From an uncultured Variovorax sp. (lineage in GTDB: Bacteria; Pseudomonadota; Gammaproteobacteria; Burkholderiales; Burkholderiaceae): a stretch of DNA of 13,118 bases. This document shows, in pieces, positions 1 to 7,678 of the stretch. The stretch covers positions 1-13,118 of the forward strand of contig CAMLCW010000115.1 of the NCBI GenBank assembly GCA_946478645.1. Direction: 5' to 3'. Position 1 is the stretch's first letter. Each line of letters starts with the position of its first letter. A model generated the notes under the pieces. The model made no database searches, was not told where the DNA came from, and was given only the letters and a program-made list of their open reading frames with translations. The position numbers were made by a program, and so were the translations under genes.

Positions 1-845
1 GCGGTGTTCCACGCGGCCGTGCCGAGCCCGAAGCTCGACGCCGAATCGCCGACCAGCACCGCGAGCGCATGCTCGACCTGGGCGCGCTGGCGGTCGAGCG
101 CGAGCGCCTCCGACTCGGTCGACGACACCTCGGTCTGCACGCGCGCCACGTCGAGCTCGGCGATGTCGCCGGCCGCCTGCCGGCGCTGCGAAAGGCGCAG
201 CGTGTCGCGGTAGGCCTCGACCTGCTCGCGCACCAGCGCGCGTTCGGCGTCGAGCGCGCGAAGCTGCAGGTAGGCCTGCGCCACCTCGGCCTGCACCGCC
301 AACCGCGTGCTCTGCAGCAGCGCCTCGCGGCTTTGCGCATCGAGCCGCGCCGCATCGCTCGCGCCCGAGAGCCGGCCGAACAGGTCGAGCTCGTACGAGA
401 AGGTGGCGCCGATGTTGGTCATGGTGGCCGGTCGCGTGCTGGCCATGGCCTTGTCGAGCCCGGCGCCGCGGTTGGCGCCGGCACCGAGGCCGATCTGCGG
501 CAGCCGGTCGGCCTGGGCGCTGCGCGCGAGCGCACGCGCTTCGGCAAGCCGCGCCGCGGCAGCCTGGATGTTGTTGTTGTTCACGTCGGCCTTCTCGACC
601 AGCGCGTTAAGCACGGGGTCGTTGAAGGCCAGCCACCACGGGCCGCGCTCGGCGCCCTCGGAGGGCACGGCGCGGGTCCAGCCCGCAGGCGGCGCGGCGC
701 CCTGCTCCTTGAACTCGGCGGTGGTCGGCACTTCGGGCAGGCCCGAAGGCACGCTCGCGCAGCCGGCCAGGGCCAGCGCGGCCACCAGCGGCAGCACGGC
801 CGCACGCAGCGGCGTGGCGAATCGGGATGGGAGCTTGAAGTTCAT
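1..845 (-). CDS. opcM: Outer-membrane efflux channel lipoprotein, OprM/NodT family (C-terminus beyond left edge)
   Basis: Outer-membrane factor of the tripartite RND pump: a trimeric channel that would dock on the adaptor and carry drugs out through the outer membrane. About 281 residues are visible, against a usual 470-500. The start codon at 845 has a good ribosome site (AAGGAAG, about 8 bases away). Residues 1-29 form a lipoprotein signal: basic N-terminus, hydrophobic stretch, lipobox LAGC with Cys29. Then come features usual in the family: GPWWLAFNDPVLNALVEKA near residues 69-87, an alanine-rich helix with AEARA, and the later YELDLFGRLSGA segment. Long amphipathic helices follow (LDAERALVREQVEAYRDTLRLSQRR and onward), as expected for the periplasmic barrel. 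It lies 37 bp after the pump gene in the same direction, so it should be the last gene of the operon. Family assignment is firm; the symbol is by analogy with the Burkholderia ceo locus. Confidence 0.92.
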   Translation of the reverse strand, partial: MNFKLPSRFATPLRAAVLPLVAALALAGCASVPSGLPEVPTTAEFKEQGAAPPAGWTRAVPSEGAERGPWWLAFNDPVLNALVEKADVNNNNIQAAAARLAEARALARSAQADRLPQIGLGAGANRGAGLDKAMASTRPATMTNIGATFSYELDLFGRLSGASDAARLDAQSREALLQSTRLAVQAEVAQAYLQLRALDAERALVREQVEAYRDTLRLSQRRQAAGDIAELDVARVQTEVSSTESEALALDRQRAQVEHALAVLVGDSASSFGLGTAAWNT

Positions 846-882
846 GATGAGCTTCCTTCTTTGTTCGTTCTGTTCTTGTCGT

Positions 883-3800
883 TCAGTCATGCGAGGGCCG
901 TGGCGAAGCCGGCACCGGGTGCAGCCCGCCGCCGCCGCCCGCGCCGCCGTGCGAGGCCGGTGCAGCCGGCGCCGCGGGATGCGCCGCCGAGACGAAGTCA
1001 TCGCCGTGCGGCACCTCGCCGTGCTGCTTCAGCACACGGTTGCCCGCAAAGCGGCGCAGCAGCACGTAGAACACCGGCGTCAGGAACAGGCCGAAGGCCG
1101 TCACGCCGATCATCCCGGCGAACACCGCCACGCCCATGGCCTTGCGCATCTCCGAGCCCGCACCGGTCGCCAGCACCAGGGGCAGCACGCCCATCACGAA
1201 GGCCAGCGAGGTCATCAGGATCGGGCGCAGGCGCAGCCGGCTCGCCTCGATCGCGGCCTGGATCGGGGTGCGCCCGGCGAACTCGAGCTCCCGCGCGAAC
1301 TCCACGATCAGGATCGCGTTCTTCGCACTGAGCCCGACCAGCACGATCAACCCGATCTGCGTGAAGACGTTGTTGTCGCCCCCCGACAACCACACGCCCG
1401 TCATTGCGGCCAGCAGGCTCATCGGCACGATCAGGATGATCGCGATCGGCAAGGTCAGGCTTTCGTACTGCGCGGCCAGCACCAGGAACACCAGCAGGAT
1501 CGCTATGGGGAACACGATGAAGGCCGAGTTGCCCGCCAGGATCTCCTGGTATGTCAGGTCGGTCCATTCGAACTCGATGCCCTTGGGCAGCGTTTCGGCG
1601 GCGATGCGCTCGATGGCGTCCTGCGCCTGGCCCGACGAGAAGCCCGGTGCCGCACCGCCGTTGATGTCGGCCGTGAGGTAGCCGTTGTAGCGCATCGCGC
1701 GCTCGGGGCCGAACGTGGGCTCGACCTTCATCAGCGCCGACAGCGGAATCATCTCGCCCGAGGTCGAGCGCACCTTGAGCATGCCGATGTCTTCGGCCCG
1801 CGCGCGGTAAGGCGCATCGGCCTGCACGCGCACGCTGTAGGTGCGGCCGAACTTGTTGAAGTCGTTCGCATACAGGCTGCCGAGGTAGATTTGCATCGTG
1901 TCGAAGATGTCCGTCACCGGCACGCCGAGCTGGCGCGCCTTGGTGCGGTCGATGTCGGCATAGAGTTGCGGCACGTTGACCTGCCAGCTCGAGAACATGC
2001 CGGTCAGCTCGGGCGCCTGCTGCGCCTTCGTCATGAAGGCCTTCACCGCCGCGTCCATCTGGTCGTAGCCGAGCGAGGCGCGGTCTTCGAGCTGCAGCTT
2101 GAAGCCGCCCGTGGTGCCCAGGCCCGCCACCGGCGGCGGCGGGAACATGACGATGAACGCGTCCTGGATGCCCCCGAAGGCTTGGTTGAGCTGGCCCGCC
2201 ACGGCGCCGCCGCTCTGGTCGGCGCGCGTGCGCTGCTCGAACGGCTTGAGCATGGCGAACACGATGCCCGAGTTGGAGCTGTTGGTGAAGCCGTTGATCG
2301 ACAGGCCCGGGAAGGCCAGCGTGCCCTCGACGTTCGGGTTCTTCTTCATGATCTCGCCCATGCGGCGGATCACGTCGTCGGTGCGGTCGAGCGTGGCGCC
2401 GTCGGGCAGCTGCGCGAAGCCGATCAGGTACTGCTTGTCCTGCGTCGGCACGAAGCCGCTCGGCACCGCCTTGAAGAGCCCGAAGGTCACCGCCACCAGC
2501 GCGAGGTAGATCACCATCATCAGCGTCTTGCGCGAGATCACGCCCTTGACGCCGCCGCTGTAGGCCTCCGAGCCGCGATGGAACAGCTTGTTGAAGCCGC
2601 GGAACAGCCAGCCGAAGGCCCGGTCCATGCCGCGCGTCAAGGCGTCCTTGGGCTGGTCATGGCCGCGCAGCAGCAATGCAGCGAGCGCGGGCGACAGCGT
2701 GAGCGAATTGATCGCCGAGATCACCGTCGAGATCGCGATGGTCACCGCGAACTGGCGATAGAACTGCCCCGTGAGGCCGCTGATGAAGGCCAGCGGCACG
2801 AACACGGCCACCAGCACCAGCGCGATCGCGATGATCGGGCCCGACACCTCGCGCATGGCGCGGTAGGTCGCGTCGCGCGGCGAGAGCCCGGCCTCGATGT
2901 TGCGCTCGACGTTCTCCACCACCACGATCGCGTCGTCGACCACGATGCCGATCGCGAGCACCAGCCCGAACAGGCTCAGTGCGTTGATCGAGAAGCCCAG
3001 CATGTGCAGCACCGCGAAGGTGCCGATCACCGACACCGGCACCGCCAACAGCGGAATGATCGAGGCGCGCCAGGTCTGCAGGAACAGGATCACCACCAGC
3101 ACCACCAGCAGGATGGCTTCGAGCAGCGTGTGGATCACCGATTCGATCGATGCGCGCACGAACTGCGTCGGGTCATAGGCAATGCGGTATTCGAGGCCTT
3201 CGGGCATGTTCTTGTTGAGCTCGTCCATCGTCTTGCGCACGTTGGCCGAGATGTCGAGCGCGTTGGAGCCCGGCGACTGGAACACGCCCACGCCCACGGC
3301 GGCGTCGTTGTCGAGCAGCGAGCGCAGCGAGTAGTCGGCCGCGCCCAGTTCGATGCGCGCGATGTCGCGCAGCCGCGTCACCGCGCCGCCGGCATCGGTC
3401 TTGACGATGATGTCGCCGAACTCTTCCTCGGTCGAGAGCCGGCCCTGGGCATTCACCGAGAGCTGCACGTCGATATTCTGCAGCCCGGGCGATGCGCCGA
3501 TCACGCCGGCCGCGGCCTGCACGTTCTGGCCGCGGATCGCGGTCACCACGTCGCCCGCGGAGAGGCCGCGCTGCGCCACCTTCTGCGGATCGAGCCAGAT
3601 GCGCATCGCGTATTCGCCGCCGCCCCAGATCTGCACCTGGCCCACGCCCTCAATGCGGGCGAGACGGTCCTTGACGTTGAGCACCGCGTAGTTGCGCAGG
3701 TAGTCGATGTCGTAGCGCCCGTTCGGCGACACGAGGTGGACCACCATCGTGATGTCGGGCGCGCTCTTCACCGTGGTGAGGCCGAGGCGGCGCACCTCCT

Positions 3801-4164
3801 CGGGCAGGCGCGGCTCGGCCTGCGCGACGCGGTTCTGCACCAGCTGCTGCGCCTTGTCGGGATCGGTGCCGAGGCGGAAGGTCACAGTCAGCGTCATCAC
3901 GCCGTCGGTGGTGGCCTGGCTGCCCATGTAGAGCATGCCCTCGACGCCGTTGATCTGTTCCTCGAGCGGCGTCGCCACCGTCTCGGCGATCACCTTGGGA
4001 TTGGCGCCCGGGTACTGCGCGCGCACCACCACCTGCGGCGGCGCCACCTCGGGGTATTCCGAGATCGGCAGCCCGCGCAGCGCGATCAGGCCGGCGATCA
4101 ATATCAGGACCGACAGCACGCCGGCAAAGATCGGCCGGTCGATGAAGAATTTAGAGAGATTCAT
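883..4164 (-). CDS. ceoB: RND multidrug efflux pump, inner-membrane transporter (MexF/CeoB/BpeF type, HAE1)
   Basis: Proton-driven inner-membrane pump of a tripartite drug exporter; 1093 residues, slightly longer than the usual 1040-1060. It begins with the classical [18 protein letters not shown] (TM1). The porter domain follows (residues about 30-335), then TM2-TM6 with the proton-relay aspartates D410/D411 in [17 protein letters not shown], a second porter domain (about 560-870), and TM8-TM12 with the relay lysine K948 in [14 protein letters not shown]. All key relay residues are intact, so it should be active. Much of the sequence, such as [14 protein letters not shown] and [20 protein letters not shown], resembles MexF as I remember it, more than MexB or AcrB. 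Relatives export chloramphenicol, trimethoprim and fluoroquinolones; that substrate range is inferred. The start at 4164 is preceded by CGGAG at 7-base spacing. Oddity: residues about 1047-1093 form a tail rich in Ala, Gly, Pro and His. Confidence 0.96.
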   Translation of the reverse strand: MNLSKFFIDRPIFAGVLSVLILIAGLIALRGLPISEYPEVAPPQVVVRAQYPGANPKVIAETVATPLEEQINGVEGMLYMGSQATTDGVMTLTVTFRLGTDPDKAQQLVQNRVAQAEPRLPEEVRRLGLTTVKSAPDITMVVHLVSPNGRYDIDYLRNYAVLNVKDRLARIEGVGQVQIWGGGEYAMRIWLDPQKVAQRGLSAGDVVTAIRGQNVQAAAGVIGASPGLQNIDVQLSVNAQGRLSTEEEFGDIIVKTDAGGAVTRLRDIARIELGAADYSLRSLLDNDAAVGVGVFQSPGSNALDISANVRKTMDELNKNMPEGLEYRIAYDPTQFVRASIESVIHTLLEAILLVVLVVILFLQTWRASIIPLLAVPVSVIGTFAVLHMLGFSINALSLFGLVLAIGIVVDDAIVVVENVERNIEAGLSPRDATYRAMREVSGPIIAIALVLVAVFVPLAFISGLTGQFYRQFAVTIAISTVISAINSLTLSPALAALLLRGHDQPKDALTRGMDRAFGWLFRGFNKLFHRGSEAYSGGVKGVISRKTLMMVIYLALVAVTFGLFKAVPSGFVPTQDKQYLIGFAQLPDGATLDRTDDVIRRMGEIMKKNPNVEGTLAFPGLSINGFTNSSNSGIVFAMLKPFEQRTRADQSGGAVAGQLNQAFGGIQDAFIVMFPPPPVAGLGTTGGFKLQLEDRASLGYDQMDAAVKAFMTKAQQAPELTGMFSSWQVNVPQLYADIDRTKARQLGVPVTDIFDTMQIYLGSLYANDFNKFGRTYSVRVQADAPYRARAEDIGMLKVRSTSGEMIPLSALMKVEPTFGPERAMRYNGYLTADINGGAAPGFSSGQAQDAIERIAAETLPKGIEFEWTDLTYQEILAGNSAFIVFPIAILLVFLVLAAQYESLTLPIAIILIVPMSLLAAMTGVWLSGGDNNVFTQIGLIVLVGLSAKNAILIVEFARELEFAGRTPIQAAIEASRLRLRPILMTSLAFVMGVLPLVLATGAGSEMRKAMGVAVFAGMIGVTAFGLFLTPVFYVLLRRFAGNRVLKQHGEVPHGDDFVSAAHPAAPAAPASHGGAGGGGGLHPVPASPRPSHD

Positions 4165-4178
4165 GTGCGTTCTCCGGT

Positions 4179-4193
4179 GAGCGCGAGGCGCTC
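4179..4193 (-). promoter_or_regulatory. Short intercistronic hairpin just upstream of the pump gene's ribosome site
   Basis: The 40-bp spacer between adaptor and pump contains a perfect 6-bp stem (GAGCGC and GCGCTC) with a 3-base loop. On the mRNA it ends one base before the ACCGGAG ribosome-binding stretch of the pump gene. No T-run follows, so it is not an obvious terminator. It could influence mRNA stability or pump translation, or be chance in GC-rich DNA. Confidence 0.3.
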
Positions 4194-4204
4194 CCCTCTC
4201 GAGT

Positions 4205-5473
4205 TCAGGACTTCGCGGCCTCGGCCACGCGTTCCGGTTGTTGCTGTTGTTGTTCTTGCTTGGGGGTGTCGGCCCGGGCGTCCATCGTCACGTCCTGTGG
4301 CACCACCAATGCGCCGGGGCGGATGTGCTGCAGGCCGTTGACCACCACGCGCTCGCCGGGCTTCAGGCCCTTGCTCACCACGCGCAGTCCGTTGATGGGG
4401 CCGCCCAGCGTCACTTCGCGGTAGACCGCCTTGTTGTCGTCACCCACGACCATCACGAACTTCTTGTTCTGGTCGGTGCCGATCGCGCGCTCGCTCACCA
4501 GCAGCGCGGTGTCGCTGCGCGCCTGGCCCATGCGGATGCGGGCGAACTGGCCCGGAATGAGCGTGCCGTCCTTGTTGTCGAAGGCGGCGCGCACCCGCAC
4601 CGTGCCGCTGCGCGCGTCGACCTGGTTGTCGATCAGTTGCAGCTTGCCGGTGAAGGGCGTGCCCTCGAGGCCGGCGGTGCCCATCTGCACCGGGATCGAA
4701 TCGATCTGGCCGCGGGCGCCGGCACCGCTCGGCAGGTCTCGCAGCGCGCGGGTGATCACCTGCTCGTCGGCATCGAAGCTCGCGTAGATCGGGCTCACCG
4801 ACACCAGCGTGGTCAGCACCGGCGCACCGGGGCCCGCGGCCACCAGGTTGCCCTGCGTGATCTCGAGCTTGCCGATGCGCCCCGCCACCGGCGCGCGCAC
4901 CTGGGTGTAGCCCAGGTTCAGCCGCGCCGACTGCAACGAGGCCTGCGCCGCGCGCAGGTTGGCGTCGGCCTCGCGGCTGGCGTTCACGCGCTCGTCGTAT
5001 TCGCGCTGGGCAATGGCCTGCTCGTTCCACAGGCGCTTGGCGCGTTCCTGCTCGCTGCGGGCAAACGCCTGGCGGGCCTGTGCCGATGCGACCTGCGCCT
5101 CGGCGCGCTCCACTTCGGCGGCATAGGGCGCGGGGTCGATGGTGATCAGCAGGTCGCCCTGCTTCACCAGCGCGCCTTCGCGGAAGTGCACCGCCTGCAC
5201 GGCGCCCGCCACGCGGGAGCGCACGTCCACGCGCTGCACCGCCTCGAGCCGGCCCGAGAACTCGTCCCAGGCATTGACCTCGCTCGGCTTGACGGTCGCG
5301 ACCGACACCGGCGTGCCCTGCGGCGCGGCGGCCGGCGCCGTGGCCTCGGCCTTGAAGCTGTGCATGCCCAGCACCGCGGCGGCGACCGCGAGCACCGCGG
5401 TCAGCCCGGTCACGGCGGGCCACAAGCCCTTGCGGGCCCGGGAAGAAAGGTTCGGCTGCTTGTTGTTCGACAT
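4205..5473 (-). CDS. ceoA: RND efflux periplasmic adaptor (membrane fusion protein, MexE/CeoA type)
   Basis: Adaptor bridging the inner-membrane pump and the outer-membrane channel. The start at 5473 gives 422 residues with AGAAGGA upstream; an in-frame GTG at 5536 would add 21 residues but lacks a ribosome site. Residues about 17-38 are one hydrophobic segment (signal or membrane anchor). Beta-barrel and lipoyl parts follow: SGRLEAVQRVDVRSRVAGAV (73-92), GALVKQGDLLITIDPAPY (100-117), an alpha-helical hairpin rich in Ala, Glu and Arg (118-188), the second lipoyl half with YTQVRAPVAGRIG (189-201), and the barrel and membrane-proximal domains to about residue 395. The C-terminus has a run of glutamines (QEQQQQQQP). 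Oddity: there is no lipobox cysteine, although the MexE of Pseudomonas, as I recall it, is a lipoprotein. It is followed after 40 bp by the pump gene, with which it is surely co-transcribed. Confidence 0.95.
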   Translation of the reverse strand: MSNNKQPNLSSRARKGLWPAVTGLTAVLAVAAAVLGMHSFKAEATAPAAAPQGTPVSVATVKPSEVNAWDEFSGRLEAVQRVDVRSRVAGAVQAVHFREGALVKQGDLLITIDPAPYAAEVERAEAQVASAQARQAFARSEQERAKRLWNEQAIAQREYDERVNASREADANLRAAQASLQSARLNLGYTQVRAPVAGRIGKLEITQGNLVAAGPGAPVLTTLVSVSPIYASFDADEQVITRALRDLPSGAGARGQIDSIPVQMGTAGLEGTPFTGKLQLIDNQVDARSGTVRVRAAFDNKDGTLIPGQFARIRMGQARSDTALLVSERAIGTDQNKKFVMVVGDDNKAVYREVTLGGPINGLRVVSKGLKPGERVVVNGLQHIRPGALVVPQDVTMDARADTPKQEQQQQQPERVAEAAKS

Positions 5474-5555
5474 GATGGTTCGTCCTTCTCGATGACTTTT
5501 TTGGGATGCGACAGGCCATCCCGGCGCTTTTGGCACCAGGAGGTGAATTTCAGGG

Positions 5556-5591
5556 AAAAACGGGCCCCCGTCGCGCGCCTCGGGCGAGGCG
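5556..5591 (-). terminator. Possible weak terminator or attenuator between the hydrolase gene and the adaptor gene
   Basis: The 153-bp spacer (5474-5626) is the longest gap inside the efflux operon. Reading the minus strand, a perfect hairpin CGCCTC-GCCC-GAGGCG (5576-5591) is followed by a short stem ACGG-GGGC-CCGT (5560-5571) that runs straight into TTTTT (5556-5560). The stem next to the T-run is only 4 bp, so termination would be partial at best. It might lower or uncouple expression of pump genes relative to the hydrolase. No clear second promoter is visible between it and the adaptor start. Confidence 0.35.
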
Positions 5592-5626
5592 GCGGCCGCT
5601 ACTGGGGGTGGGCGGCGCTCGCGCGC

Positions 5627-6508
5627 CTAGCTGGGCTCAGGCGCCGCGGGCGGCGGCGTGGTGGCGCTGAAGAACTCGCGGAAGTGCTGCTGCACGCTGG
5701 CCTCGCAGGCCTTGCAGCCCGAGGGCTCGGGGTCGTACAGGGCCTTGGGCCAATCGGCGGCGCTGGGCAGCACGCTGCTGGTCACTTCGATGCCCGCTGC
5801 GCGCAGGCGGCCGGCAAAAGTCAGCGCCTCGTCGCGCATGGCGTCGTGCTCGCCCACCAGCACCAGCGCGGGGGCCAGCGCCGACAGGCGCAGCGAGCCG
5901 CTCGGCACGGCATACGGATGCATCGCGTTCGAGGGGCAGCTCAGGTACTTCTCCCAGCCCTTGGCCCAGCGGCATTCGGCCGCGTCGTTCGTGGCCTGGC
6001 GCAGCGAGGCCGTGCCAGCGCAGGGATCGAGCATCGGCGACAGCAGGATCTGCCCCGCGATCGGCGGATGGGCGCGGTCGCGCGCGATCAGCGCCACCGC
6101 CGCCGCCAGGTTGCCGCCGGCCTCTTCGCCGGCCAGGTACACCTGGGCGCCCTTGCCGCCGAGCTTGGTGCGTTGCTTGTAGAGCCATTCGAGCGCGGCA
6201 TAGCCGACCTCGATGGGTTCGGGGAACGGCGATTCGGGCGCCAGCGGATAGGCCACCGACACCACCACCGCACCGGCACCCGCCAGCAGGCGCGCCACGT
6301 TGCGGCCGTTGTCGAGCGTGCCGCAGACGAAGGTGCCGCCATGGAAATGCAGCACCAGCGGCACGGTCTCGCCGCGCGGGCGCTGGCCGTAGACCCGCGC
6401 ATCCACGGGGTCGCGGCCGGGCAGCGCGATCGAGAGATCGGCTTCCACGCCGTCGGCCGCGGCAATCGCGGCGGCGTCGGCAGAGCGGGACGATGGACGG
6501 GGTGACAT
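5627..6508 (-). CDS. llpE: LlpE-like alpha/beta-hydrolase of the efflux operon, catalytic serine replaced
   Basis: Protein of 293 residues with the hormone-sensitive-lipase type alpha/beta-hydrolase fold. The start at 6508 is preceded by GAGG at 6 bases; an ATG at 6568 lies upstream of the predicted promoter -10 element and is unlikely. Seen: the oxyanion-hole motif HFHGG (54-58), SVAYPLAPESPFPEP (84-98) and the acid loop LVGEHDAMRDEALTFAGRL (217-235, with D222). The nucleophile elbow at 127-133 reads GEEAGGN where the family has GDSAGGN, so Glu129 stands in place of the serine. The expected histidine loop (about 246-255) reads LPSAADWPKA without His. I infer a non-catalytic or altered protein. 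A CxxC (C265, C268) lies near the C-terminus. No signal peptide is visible, so it is cytoplasmic. Its position between a LysR gene and adaptor/pump genes matches llpE of Burkholderia ceo and bpe loci, whose function is unclear to me. Confidence 0.88.
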   Translation of the reverse strand: MSPRPSSRSADAAAIAAADGVEADLSIALPGRDPVDARVYGQRPRGETVPLVLHFHGGTFVCGTLDNGRNVARLLAGAGAVVVSVAYPLAPESPFPEPIEVGYAALEWLYKQRTKLGGKGAQVYLAGEEAGGNLAAAVALIARDRAHPPIAGQILLSPMLDPCAGTASLRQATNDAAECRWAKGWEKYLSCPSNAMHPYAVPSGSLRLSALAPALVLVGEHDAMRDEALTFAGRLRAAGIEVTSSVLPSAADWPKALYDPEPSGCKACEASVQQHFREFFSATTPPPAAPEPS

Positions 6509-6540
6509 GGGCAGCCTCAGGGTGGATTGGCGATAGTCGA

Positions 6541-6568
6541 AATATACGGCGCCCGGTGTGGCGTTCAA
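6541..6568 (-). promoter_or_regulatory. Sigma70-like promoter of the hydrolase-efflux operon
   Basis: Reading the minus strand, a -35 element TTGAAC (6568-6563) and a -10 element TATATT (6546-6541) are separated by 16 bp. The -10 stands out as A/T-rich in very GC-rich DNA and matches the consensus at 5 of 6 positions; the -35 matches at 4 of 6. Transcription would start near 6534, leaving a leader of about 26 bases before the ATG at 6508. Confidence 0.6.
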
Positions 6569-6588
6569 CAGGCAAGCCGCCCCTACTC

Positions 6589-6607
6589 TGTTTCCAAACG
6601 GCGAACA
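6589..6607. promoter_or_regulatory. LysR-type operator, T-N11-A palindrome
   Basis: TGTTTCCAAACGGCGAACA is an interrupted inverted repeat, TGTT-N11-AACA, fitting the T-N11-A rule for LysR-type regulators. Its centre (6598) lies about 64 bp upstream of the predicted operon start near 6534, the usual place of the recognition site in LysR-activated promoters. A second TGTT-containing imperfect repeat (6557-6570, TGT-N8-ACA) overlaps the -35 element and could be the activation site. The probable binder is the divergent LysR protein, which may also control its own gene from here. Confidence 0.5.
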
Positions 6608-6691
6608 ATCCGTATCGCACTGGGGATTTGCTTGCTTGTGTGAGAATCCGCCTCCCTCGGCAAGGGCCGAGCCCCAGGAACAAGTTCATCC

Positions 6692-7606
6692 ATGGATCAA
6701 ATCCAGGCAATGCGGATCTTTGTCCGCGTGGTGGAAGCCGGCACCTTCACGCGCGCAGCGGACTCGCTCGCCCTGCCCAAGGGAACCGTCACCAAGCAGA
6801 TCCAGGCGCTCGAATCGCGCCTGCGCGTGAAGCTGCTCAACCGCACCACGCGGCGCGTCACCGTCACCCCCGACGGCGCCGCCTACTACGAGCGCGCGGC
6901 GCGCCTTCTGAACGACTTCGACGACATCGAGGCCAGCATGACCAATGCCCAGGCCAACCCCACGGGGCGATTGCGCATCGACGTCGGCACCTCGGTGGCG
7001 CGGCTGATCATCCTGCCCGAGCTGGCCACCTTCTGCGACCGCTACCCCGAGATCCAGGTCGACCTCGGCGTGAGCGACCGCGCGGTCGACCTCATCAGCG
7101 ACAACGTCGACTGCGTGATCCGCGCCGGCGAGCTCAGCGACCAGTCATTGGTGGCGAGGCGCATCGGCACGCTGCACTTCGTGACCGTGGCGTCGCCCGC
7201 CTACGTCAAGCGCTACGGCAAGCCGCAGCATCCGAACGACATCGAGAAGCGCCACCACGTCGTGAGCTACTTTTCGGGCAGCACGCGGCGCATCTATCCG
7301 CACGAGTTCAAGAAGGGCGACGAGTACGTCGAGCTCAACGGGCCCTATCGCGTGTCGGTCAACGAGAGCAACGCCCACCTTGCCGCGGTGCTCGGCGGCT
7401 TCGGCATCTCGCAGGTGATCAGCTTCCAGGCCGAACCGCTGCTCGAGAGCGGCGAGCTGATCGAGCTGCTGCCCGACTGGCACCGCGATCCGCTGCCGAT
7501 CCATGTGGTGTACCCGCCCAACCGGCACCTGAGCGCGAAGGTGCGGGCGTTTGTGGATTGGGCGGCGGAGCTGTTTGCGAAGAACGCGCGGTTGCAGCGG
7601 CGCTGA
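6692..7606 (+). CDS. LysR-type transcriptional regulator, probable regulator of the adjacent efflux operon (CeoR/BpeT-like)
   Basis: DNA-binding regulator of 304 residues, a normal LysR length. The N-terminal winged helix-turn-helix is clear (residues about 1-60: MDQIQAMRIFVRVVEAGTF, then AADSLALPKGTVTKQIQALE as recognition helix, then LLNRTTRRVTVTPDGAAYYE). A linker helix follows, and from about residue 90 the two-lobed effector domain (GRLRIDVGTSVARLIILPEL, later AAVLGGFGISQVISFQAEPLL). The start has AGGAA about 11 bases upstream. It is divergent from the efflux operon with a 183-bp shared spacer carrying a T-N11-A palindrome, so it most likely activates that operon in response to a small molecule. 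CeoR in Burkholderia responds to salicylate and some antibiotics; whether this one does is unknown. The sequence type is close to the CrgA-like LysR branch common in Burkholderiales. Confidence 0.93.
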   Translation: MDQIQAMRIFVRVVEAGTFTRAADSLALPKGTVTKQIQALESRLRVKLLNRTTRRVTVTPDGAAYYERAARLLNDFDDIEASMTNAQANPTGRLRIDVGTSVARLIILPELATFCDRYPEIQVDLGVSDRAVDLISDNVDCVIRAGELSDQSLVARRIGTLHFVTVASPAYVKRYGKPQHPNDIEKRHHVVSYFSGSTRRIYPHEFKKGDEYVELNGPYRVSVNESNAHLAAVLGGFGISQVISFQAEPLLESGELIELLPDWHRDPLPIHVVYPPNRHLSAKVRAFVDWAAELFAKNARLQRR

Positions 7607-7652
7607 GGGGGCTGTCCAGCGAAGGCGGACGCGCGCAGGGAGCCGGTACGAT

Positions 7653-7664
7653 CGGGTCGACCCG
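7653..7664. promoter_or_regulatory. 12-bp perfect palindrome in front of the patatin-like gene
   Basis: CGGGTCGACCCG is perfectly self-complementary and lies 6 bases before the GGAG ribosome site of the phospholipase gene, in the 72-bp gap after the LysR gene. A TACGAT just before it (7647-7652) could be a -10 box, but I see no convincing -35. It may be an operator, or a chance palindrome in GC-rich DNA. Confidence 0.25.
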
Positions 7665-7678
7665 CTCCCGGAGTTCCT

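Noticed and set aside
307..4341. Plus-strand open frame of 1344 codons opposite the pump and channel genes
   Set aside because: Its product is an Arg/His/Asp-rich, low-complexity antisense reading typical of GC-rich codon bias. The minus-strand genes have full family matches.
5474..5536. Upstream GTG start for the adaptor
   Set aside because: The added 21 residues are charged and precede a normal N-terminus, there is no ribosome site, and ATG at 5473 has a good one.
5538..5546. Perfect plus-strand AGGAGGTGA, as if a ribosome site
   Set aside because: No suitable start codon and no plausible plus-strand protein follow. It was considered instead as an anti-Shine-Dalgarno on the opposite strand.
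4238..6505. Plus-strand open frame of 755 codons opposite adaptor and hydrolase
   Set aside because: Same His/Arg/Ala-rich shadow composition, no family motifs, antisense to two well-recognised genes.
6509..6568. Upstream ATG start for the hydrolase
   Set aside because: It would lie within the predicted -35 element and adds no family sequence. ATG at 6508 has GAGG at proper spacing.
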